DNA from: a virus
DNA: 32,685 nucleotides
Direction: 5' to 3' (one strand)
IMG/VR virus record: IMGVR_UViG_3300033156_000450
Location: 1 to 32,685 of that record
The notes under the pieces are model-generated. The model ran no database searches and had not been told where the DNA came from. It saw only the letters and a program-made list of their open reading frames with translations. Position numbers and translations under genes: made by a program. This document shows positions 27,277 to 32,685 of the stretch, in pieces. The number at the start of each line of letters is the position of its first letter. Position 1 is the first letter of the stretch.

Positions 27277-27508
27277 CGCCTCTGCCTCCTTTATGCTTAC
27301 GGCTGTGCGCTCCAAGGGCCTGTGGCGTTCTGAACACCTCGCCGCAAACGTCGCAGACATACTCGTCGGGCGCTTCCTCGATCCACTCCAGATTCAGCAG
27401 TTGCTTGATGCGATTCGGGCTGGTGATGGCCGATGACTGTAGCCTGTCGCCCGGCTCGTAGGTCGTACCGCCCGTGTAGAACCGCTTTCTTACAACGTAG
27501 GTCGTCAT
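27266..27508 (-). CDS. C2H2 zinc-finger protein, 80 aa
   Basis: Residues 52-72 form a classic C2H2 finger: C52-D-V-C55, twelve residues, H68-S-R-K-H72, with F59 and L65 at the normal hydrophobic positions and QALGAH in the recognition helix. The N-terminal half (YVVRKRFYTGGTTYEPGD) is a beta-rich segment seen at the start of small phage head proteins. The C-terminal tail is basic and glycine-rich. Its ATG overlaps the preceding stop (ATGA). C2H2 fingers are uncommon in phage structural operons; DNA binding within or near the head, or a purely structural zinc site, are both possible. Confidence 0.75.
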   Translation of the reverse strand: MTTYVVRKRFYTGGTTYEPGDRLQSSAITSPNRIKQLLNLEWIEEAPDEYVCDVCGEVFRTPQALGAHSRKHKGGRGDGD

Positions 27509-28422
27509 TTGCAGAACACCTCGTTGATGTAGTGTGTTCCCTCATACGCTCCCGCCAGTTGGTGATGGGCGACGTTGTGGGTTTCCGCTTGCTTGCGGGC
27601 CTCGGCTTCCTCCCTGGCTATCTGCGCCAGTAGCTGGTCGAATGCCGCCTTGCAGACCTTCGCCTTATCCGGCCCGAGGTTCTTCGTCAGCCAGCCGATT
27701 GCTCCGCGGGCACCGATACACTGATTTACATGGCCCTCGGCTTTGGCCTTCTCTCTCGCGTGGGCATTCCGCTTCTCGGCGAGTTCGCCCAGGCGGTCAC
27801 GGAGTTTGGGTCCCATGATGTTTTCCTCGAACCCGTAACGATAGGCCGACTTCAGCAGGTCGGACTCCGGCGGTATGTACACATCGATGCCCTGCCCCAG
27901 CGCCCAGCCGATGAGGAGTTCACACGATGGCCGCTGGTGCGCGTACTCCGTCTGTTGCGCCATATCGACGCCGTAGATGCGGATCTCCTTGAACCTCTGA
28001 TGGATGGCCAGGGCGATCATGTAGCTCACGGAGTTCGTCCAGTAGTCGGGGAACAGGTTGAAAACCGCCTGCGGAAACTCGATGCCGTTGGGAATATCCG
28101 GGTGCGGTTTGCACAGGTAAACCGGGATGCCCATCTTCGCCAGCCGTTCGGCGTGATCCTCGCACCGCTCCTTGCCGCGCTTGCGGGTAAATCTGTCATA
28201 GTGCAGTTCGAACCAGCGGCTCCATGGAGCATTCTGCGGAATGTCGGGGTCGAGGTAGAGTTCGTTCAGGCCCCAGTACTCGTAGTCGTCGGTCTTGTCC
28301 CAGGGCACGAGCTTTTTGCTGTTGGCAAACCCCACAATGCAGACTCCGCCTCTGGAGCGTAACGGAATGCACTGCGTCGTCTCGGTCGTCGTCTCGGGCT
28401 TGGCCTTGGTCTTGTCGGTCAT
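27505..28422 (-). CDS. GT42-like (sialyltransferase-fold) protein with helical tail, 305 aa
   Basis: The first 200 residues carry motifs shared with the neighbouring 189-residue gene: Y-W-G-L-N-E-L-Y, R-W-F-E-L-H, I-P-V-Y-L...H-P-x-I-P-N, and TNSVSYMIALAIHQRFKEIR followed by IYGVDM. The last resembles the T-S-G-x-Y-x-x-x-x-A-I-A-x-G-Y-K-E-I-Y-x-x-G-I-D motif I recall from Campylobacter CstII (GT42), a nonulosonic-acid transferase. The remaining 100 residues are charged helices. With PseB and PseC just upstream, a sugar transferase acting on a virion protein is a reasonable inference. A non-catalytic Rossmann protein of phage heads is the alternative. Confidence 0.5.
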   Translation of the reverse strand: MTDKTKAKPETTTETTQCIPLRSRGGVCIVGFANSKKLVPWDKTDDYEYWGLNELYLDPDIPQNAPWSRWFELHYDRFTRKRGKERCEDHAERLAKMGIPVYLCKPHPDIPNGIEFPQAVFNLFPDYWTNSVSYMIALAIHQRFKEIRIYGVDMAQQTEYAHQRPSCELLIGWALGQGIDVYIPPESDLLKSAYRYGFEENIMGPKLRDRLGELAEKRNAHAREKAKAEGHVNQCIGARGAIGWLTKNLGPDKAKVCKAAFDQLLAQIAREEAEARKQAETHNVAHHQLAGAYEGTHYINEVFCK

Positions 28423-28988
28423 TTTGCATTACCCCCTATGGTTTGTGGTGGATCAGCGAGGCCGTAAAGCCACTGTGCCTTCAGTAGGTCGCAGTTCGGC
28501 GACAAATGCACTTCTATGCCCTGTCCCCTTGCCCAGCCGATGTAGTACTCCAGGCAGGGACGCTGGGCCCTGTACTCATCGGACAGCGATGTGTTGATTC
28601 CGTATACATAGATGCTCGGCCGTTTCTCCCATATGGCCAGGGCTATCAGCCATGCCGCAGAACCCGTCGCATACCGCCCGAACTGGCAGGTCACTCCATA
28701 TGCCGGATAAACGACGCTGTTTGGTATGGCCGGATGTACCTGCCACATGTAGACGGGCACCTGAAGAGCCGCCAGCGCCTTGATGTGCTCCTCGGCTGGC
28801 GTTGGATAGTCCCTGTCCCATCTGTTGGCGTGTAGCTCGAACCAGCGCGCCCACGGCATGCCCGGGTATTTGCAGTAAAGTTCGTTGAACCCCCAGTAGT
28901 CCACATCGGAACGACCCAAAACGAAGTCGTTCCAAGCCGGGTCCTCCGGCGCTCCGCCTACGATTGCTACCCCGCGCAGGTCACTCAA
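28419..28988 (-). CDS. short paralogue of the GT42-like protein, 189 aa
   Basis: This protein aligns throughout with the first 200 residues of the neighbour: Y-W-G-F-N-E-L-Y, R-W-F-E-L-H, I-P-N-S, W-L-I-A-L-A-I...Y-V-Y-G-I-N, E-Y-R-A-Q-R-P-x-x-E-Y-Y-I-G-W-A-R-G-Q-G-I. It lacks the helical tail. The start is TTG 28988; an in-frame stop lies directly before it, and no ATG or GTG is available, so TTG is likely, with GTAAGGTGA near it. Its stop overlaps the next start (ATGA). A pair of paralogues could form a heterodimer or use two acceptors. Confidence 0.5.
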   Translation of the reverse strand: MSDLRGVAIVGGAPEDPAWNDFVLGRSDVDYWGFNELYCKYPGMPWARWFELHANRWDRDYPTPAEEHIKALAALQVPVYMWQVHPAIPNSVVYPAYGVTCQFGRYATGSAAWLIALAIWEKRPSIYVYGINTSLSDEYRAQRPCLEYYIGWARGQGIEVHLSPNCDLLKAQWLYGLADPPQTIGGNAK

Positions 28989-30159
28989 TCACCTTACCCC
29001 CCAATACTGTTTTCACGGCCTCGATAACCGTCTGCACATCCCCATCCGACATCGCCGGATACAGGGGGATGGTCAGGGTGCGCTCGTAGTACTGCTCGGC
29101 GTTGGGGCACGTCACGTTGGCATAGCCGTTACGCCGATACCACGGATGATGGTAGACCGGCATGTAATGTACCTGTGTGCCGACGCCCCTGTCGGCCAAT
29201 TCCTTGTGCACATCATCGCGGGTGGTGCTCAGAGCGGTCCAGTCGACCTGGAGACTGTAGAGATGCCAGGCGGATTCGTCGCCGGGCCAGGGTCTGGGCA
29301 GGGCTACATGCTCCAGGTCGCAAAACGCTTTGTGATAGGCAGAAACAATCTCTAACCTGCGGGCCAGGAACCTGCGAAGCCACCGAAGCTGTGACCTGCC
29401 CAGTGCGGCCTGAATATCGGTCATTCGGTAATTGTAGCCGAGGTCGACCATCAGACCATCTGGGCGGGTGAATCCGTGGTCGCGGAAGCACCGCAGGGCC
29501 TCTGCATATTCCGGGTTGCCCGTTGTGACTGCTCCGCCCTCGCCGGTTGTAATCGCCTTTACGGGATGGAAGCTGAACACCGTCATTTCAGCATACTCAT
29601 TGTTGCCGACTCGGCCCGCGTGCGCCGACACCGCACCGAGTGCGTGAGAGGCATCAACGATGCCTATGCATCTGCGCACATTTTCGGTTATCCATTTGCC
29701 ATTAAACAGACGGGGTCGGGTGTGTACTATGCCGATATCTTTCCATGGTCGCCTGTCCTGCCAGGGGTGCCCACACATGTCAACGGTGGCCCAGCAATCC
29801 GTGTGCTCTGTAAGGGCTGCGCCTAACCGCTCGAAACTCGTGTCCGGTACATGCGGAGAGAACGCATCCACAAACACCGGTCTGCCACCGCAGTACAGTA
29901 CGGCGTTGGCCGTGGCCGCAAACGTAATCGCAGGGACCAACACTTCCGTGCCCGGTTTAACCCCGGCCACATGGTAGGCCGCATGCAGTGCCGCCGTACC
30001 CGAATTGAACGCCACCGCATGGTCGGCACCTACATACTCGGCCAGTGCCTCCTCGAAACGCTCAACGACCGGCCCCTGAGTGAGCCGGTCGGACCGTAGA
30101 ACCTCGACTACCGCCTGAATGTCGTCCTCATCTACCCACTGCCTGCCGTATCCAAGCAT
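28981..30159 (-). CDS. pseC: PseC-like sugar aminotransferase, 392 aa
   Basis: This DegT/DnrJ/EryC1/StrS aminotransferase shows the PLP lysine K201 in FSFHPVKAITTGEGG, the cofactor Asp169 in IVDASHALG, N-S-G-T-A-A-L-H near residues 52-59 and GYNYRMTDIQAALG. Among this family it looks most like PseC, which converts UDP-4-keto-6-deoxy-AltNAc to the 4-amino sugar, the second step of pseudaminic acid synthesis. Start ATG 30159 overlaps the PseB gene by 28 bases. PseB and PseC as a pair strongly support the pathway assignment. Later enzymes (PseH, G, I, F) are not in the window. Confidence 0.8.
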   Translation of the reverse strand: MLGYGRQWVDEDDIQAVVEVLRSDRLTQGPVVERFEEALAEYVGADHAVAFNSGTAALHAAYHVAGVKPGTEVLVPAITFAATANAVLYCGGRPVFVDAFSPHVPDTSFERLGAALTEHTDCWATVDMCGHPWQDRRPWKDIGIVHTRPRLFNGKWITENVRRCIGIVDASHALGAVSAHAGRVGNNEYAEMTVFSFHPVKAITTGEGGAVTTGNPEYAEALRCFRDHGFTRPDGLMVDLGYNYRMTDIQAALGRSQLRWLRRFLARRLEIVSAYHKAFCDLEHVALPRPWPGDESAWHLYSLQVDWTALSTTRDDVHKELADRGVGTQVHYMPVYHHPWYRRNGYANVTCPNAEQYYERTLTIPLYPAMSDGDVQTVIEAVKTVLGGKVIE

Positions 30160-31124
30160 GTGATGTACCCCCTCAGATCATCTACCCCCAGCCACCAGTC
30201 GTTTGTGTCACTGCGGTAGGACCAGCTTGCGAGAACCGGCTCGCCGCTCTTGCACTCCTGCCAGTAGGGACTCGCTGAGTAGATGATGTAGGTGCTGCCG
30301 TCTTGGCGGGTGTGGCGACTCTCCTGTTCCGAAATCAACTCTTCGTGTACCTTCTCGCCGCCTCTGATGCCGATGATGCGTTGCTCACAACCCGGAGCGA
30401 CGGCCTCCGCAAGGTCGGTCACGCGCATGCTCGGCAGACGAGGGACAAACACCTCGCCCCCCTGCATGCGATCGAGGCATTGCAGGATAAACGCGGCGGC
30501 CTGGGGCAGCGTGATCCAAAACCGCGTCATTTGCGTGTCGGTGATGGTGACATAGCCCGACTTCGCTTGCTCTTGGAACAACGGGACCACCGAACCCCGC
30601 GACCCTACGACATTGCCGTATCGGGCCACCGCCAGCCGCGTGTTGCGTCCACCTGCGTAGACCGTGCCCTGGACCGTTACCCTTTCGGCGCACAACTTGG
30701 TTGCCCCATAGAGGTTAATCGGGTTAACTGCTTTATCCGTGCTGATGAGCAACATTTGAGACACGCCGCAGGCGATGCAGGCCGAGACGACGTTTTGGGT
30801 GCCGATGACGTTGGTCTTGATAACCTCGTCCGGATTATACTCGCCAGAAGGCACCTGTTTGAGTGCAGCGGTATGGATGACTATGTCTACTCCGCTCAGG
30901 GCCTGCATCAGGCGTGGCCGATCCCTGACGTCGCCCAGCCAGTAGCGCATGGGTGAGCCCGACATCGGGCGTTTTTGCGCCATTTCTGATTGCTTGAGTT
31001 CATCCCGGCTGAACACGATGATTCGTCTAGGGGGGGAGGGGTGGGCCAACAGTGTCTTGACCAACTGCTGGCCCAGTGAACCCGTGCCGCCCGTGATTAG
31101 GACGCTTTTACCCTCAAACCGCAC
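30132..31124 (-). CDS. pseB: PseB-like UDP-GlcNAc 4,6-dehydratase, 330 aa
   Basis: GTG 31124, five bases after GGGAGGGG, gives 330 residues. It is an extended short-chain dehydrogenase: nucleotide motif G12-G-T-G-S-L-G-Q19, GDVRD (64-68), HTAALKQVPSGEYNPDE, the catalytic S-T-D130-K131 and Y139-G-A-T-K143, and YGNVVGSRGSVVP. The TDKA...NPINLYGATK and VVGSRGSVVP segments are close to PseB (inverting 4,6-dehydratase) and less like FlaA1/CapD long forms. It makes UDP-4-keto-6-deoxy-L-AltNAc from UDP-GlcNAc. It follows the Ser-rich repeat gene with a 14-base gap and feeds PseC. Confidence 0.85.
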   Translation of the reverse strand: MRFEGKSVLITGGTGSLGQQLVKTLLAHPSPPRRIIVFSRDELKQSEMAQKRPMSGSPMRYWLGDVRDRPRLMQALSGVDIVIHTAALKQVPSGEYNPDEVIKTNVIGTQNVVSACIACGVSQMLLISTDKAVNPINLYGATKLCAERVTVQGTVYAGGRNTRLAVARYGNVVGSRGSVVPLFQEQAKSGYVTITDTQMTRFWITLPQAAAFILQCLDRMQGGEVFVPRLPSMRVTDLAEAVAPGCEQRIIGIRGGEKVHEELISEQESRHTRQDGSTYIIYSASPYWQECKSGEPVLASWSYRSDTNDWWLGVDDLRGYITCLDTAGSG

Positions 31125-31138
31125 TCCTACCCCTCCCA

Positions 31139-32685
31139 CTAAGTGGTTGTGATGCTGCTGACCTGGTCGGTGCTCGATACGATGAGCCAGCGCTCGCAGG
31201 TCTGGGCAATTAGCTGAACTACCTGGCCTGCACTGCCAAACACCAACCTACGATTGCTGCCGTCAAACGTGATGCCGGTAGAGCCCGTAGCGCCGCTGAT
31301 GATGACGCTTGCCCACTCCGACGTGTTACTGATGCTGGCTGCAAAGATGGTCTTGTGTAAGCCCACCACCGGGTTCGCAAGGGTATACGTCGTGCCCGAC
31401 GACGCACTGGTGATGGTTGACACACCGTAGGCCAGCAGAGTGTCACCGGGGCCGGACGATGCCTCTACGTTGTCGACCAGTCCGCCACTCGCCTTGAGTC
31501 TGCCCGACGCCTCGATGTCGCTGGTGGCGTTTACGCCCAGACAGGAGACATCGGAGGTGGCGTTGATGCTCAGGGCTGATGCGCTGCTGCTGAACGTCGC
31601 GCCAAGGGCGCTGATGTCGGAGGTCACACCAACCGACAGGAACGAACCGCTGCTGCTGACGGTCACCCCAAGGCTCACCGACAGATCGGATGTCACGCCG
31701 AGAGAAGCGAACGTACCACTGCTGCTTGCCGTGAATCCTCGCGCCGATACGTCTGACGTTGCAGTCAGTCCGACGCAACTGACATCGGAGGTAACGCTGA
31801 GAGACAGCAGAGTGCCCGAGCTCGATGCCGTCAGACCACGACACGACAGGTCGGAGGTCAGGGTCGCCCCGACCGCAGACAGGTCGCTGGTGACGCCCAG
31901 CGAGAGGACCGACCCGCTGCTGGAGGCGGTGAGCCCCCGACAGGACAGGTCAGATGTAAGCGTAGCACCGACGGCCGACAGGTCGGAAGTCACGCCAATG
32001 CTCAAGAACGAACCCGAACTGCTGACCGTAATGCCCAGTGCGCTCACGTCACTCGTGACCGATAGCGACAAGGCAGAACCACTGCTGCTGAGGGTCAAGC
32101 CGCGAGCGGAAATGTCGGATGTCGCAGTCAGTCCAAGACAGCTTATATCCGACGTTGCCCCGATGCTCAAAAACGACCCGCTACTCGATGCCGTCAGGCC
32201 CCGGCAAGACACGTCGCTGGTGACTCCTACGCTGAGGAACGAACCCGAACTACTGGCAGTGAATCCCTGGCACGATATGTCAGACGAAGTCGCCAGACTG
32301 CCTACCGTCGCGTCGCTGCTGAGAGTGAGGCTGCGCCCGGAAATGCCGCTGGTTACCCCCACCGACAGGAAACTGCCGCTACTAGAGGCCGTAAAGCCCT
32401 GGCAGGCAATGTCGCTGGAGGATGCTAGGGAGTCTACGGTGGCATCGCTGGACAACGTTAGAGAGCGTCCGCTGATGCCGCTTGTGACGCCGACACTCAA
32501 AAATGAGCCACTACTCGATGCAGTGAATCCCTGGCAGGTGATGTCGCTACTCGACGCCACGCTGCCGACTATGGCCTCACTCGAAAGAGTCAGGTTAATG
32601 CCGCTGATGCCACTACTGGAGGCGATGGTCGCGCCGACTACCGCACTACTGGCGGTCAGGGTTTCGGCGGAGAAATCGCTCGTCA
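31139..32685 (-). CDS. Ser-rich 11-residue-repeat fibre-like protein (partial, 5' end beyond window)
   Basis: The frame is open from the right edge to TAG 31139, giving at least 515 residues; the true start lies outside. About 400 residues are two alternating 11-residue units, T-S-D-[IVL]-S-[CA]-x-G-[LVFA]-T-[AVL] and S-S-S-G-S-[FVA]-L-S-[VIL]-G-V, a pattern suited to a beta-solenoid or trimeric fibre shaft. The last 115 residues (from GGLVDNVEASSGPGD) form a distinct domain with an LLAYGVSTITSASSGTTYTL strand set, probably a head, cap or trimerisation domain. Serine and threonine make up a very large share. It precedes the sugar genes in the operon, so it is a candidate glycosylation target. 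Confidence 0.72.
   Translation of the reverse strand, partial: TSDFSAETLTASSAVVGATIASSSGISGINLTLSSEAIVGSVASSSDITCQGFTASSSGSFLSVGVTSGISGRSLTLSSDATVDSLASSSDIACQGFTASSSGSFLSVGVTSGISGRSLTLSSDATVGSLATSSDISCQGFTASSSGSFLSVGVTSDVSCRGLTASSSGSFLSIGATSDISCLGLTATSDISARGLTLSSSGSALSLSVTSDVSALGITVSSSGSFLSIGVTSDLSAVGATLTSDLSCRGLTASSSGSVLSLGVTSDLSAVGATLTSDLSCRGLTASSSGTLLSLSVTSDVSCVGLTATSDVSARGFTASSSGTFASLGVTSDLSVSLGVTVSSSGSFLSVGVTSDISALGATFSSSASALSINATSDVSCLGVNATSDIEASGRLKASGGLVDNVEASSGPGDTLLAYGVSTITSASSGTTYTLANPVVGLHKTIFAASISNTSEWASVIISGATGSTGITFDGSNRRLVFGSAGQVVQLIAQTCERWLIVSSTDQVSSITTT

Noticed and set aside
31731-32500. CRISPR-like array in the repeated region
   Set aside because: The repeats are 33-base coding units without unique spacers, continuous in one reading frame with 11-residue protein periodicity.

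Overview
The window is about two thirds of a temperate, tailed (siphovirus-like) bacteriophage genome, GC-rich and densely packed. Nearly all genes read leftward on the minus strand; a short rightward block (about 7.98-10.7 kb) holds the repressor, lysogeny-linked genes and integrase. Start codons are preceded by strong GGAGG-type Shine-Dalgarno sequences and many genes overlap by 1-4 bases (ATGA, GTGA, TGATG), so the host is a bacterium that uses ordinary SD initiation. The genus cannot be read from the sequence; a Gram-positive or Chloroflexota-like host is a guess from style only. The integrase and an attP-like site lie in the middle with phage genes on both sides, so the sequence looks like the excised or virion form rather than an integrated prophage end.

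Left arm (1-7733, leftward, early): a promoter at 7754-7783 starts an XRE regulator (7164-7733), an excisionase-like HTH gene (6802-7227) and two small genes. Then follow a putative single-strand annealing protein (5374-6237), SbcD (4256-5374), SbcC split into two reading frames (2611-4269 and 2066-2599), an HNH nuclease (1643-2065), several tiny Cys-rich proteins (659-1659) and, at the edge, a DUF7666-like protein with a WDAA repeat. This is a recombination and replication module plus accessory genes.

Switch and lysogeny block (7734-10990): a 258-base divergent control region with promoters, a palindromic operator and a leader hairpin separates the leftward operon from a rightward one. The rightward operon holds an XRE repressor, a paralogue of a late tail-region protein (8400-8780), a 40-aa protein, a lipoprotein, a 29-aa membrane peptide and a tyrosine integrase. 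It ends at a terminator and a tRNA-3'-end-like segment flanked by 23-bp direct repeats, interpreted as attP.

Accessory operon (11025-13674, leftward): its own near-consensus sigma-70 promoter (13696-13724) lies just after a terminator (13744-13780). It carries small proteins including a ribbon-helix-helix protein and a DnaJ-like zinc protein. Repeated GC-rich hairpins occupy the gaps and sit directly in front of ribosome-binding sites.

Late region (13802-32685, leftward), in transcription order from the right: a partial Ser-rich 11-residue-repeat fibre-like protein; PseB- and PseC-like enzymes (first two steps of pseudaminic acid synthesis) and two related GT42-like proteins; a C2H2 zinc-finger protein; head-tail connector, closure, gp10-like and tail-terminator proteins; two tandem tail-tube proteins; the tail chaperone pair G/GT joined by a -1 frameshift at GGGAAAC; tape measure; two large tail or baseplate proteins; and a lysis end (phosphodiester glycosidase, membrane/coiled-coil protein, glucosaminidase endolysin, holin-like protein). 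Terminase and capsid genes are not in the window and probably lie to the right.

The two most unusual points are the nonulosonic-acid-type sugar cassette beside a Ser-rich repeat protein, a candidate virion glycosylation system, and a tail-protein paralogue translationally linked to the prophage repressor.
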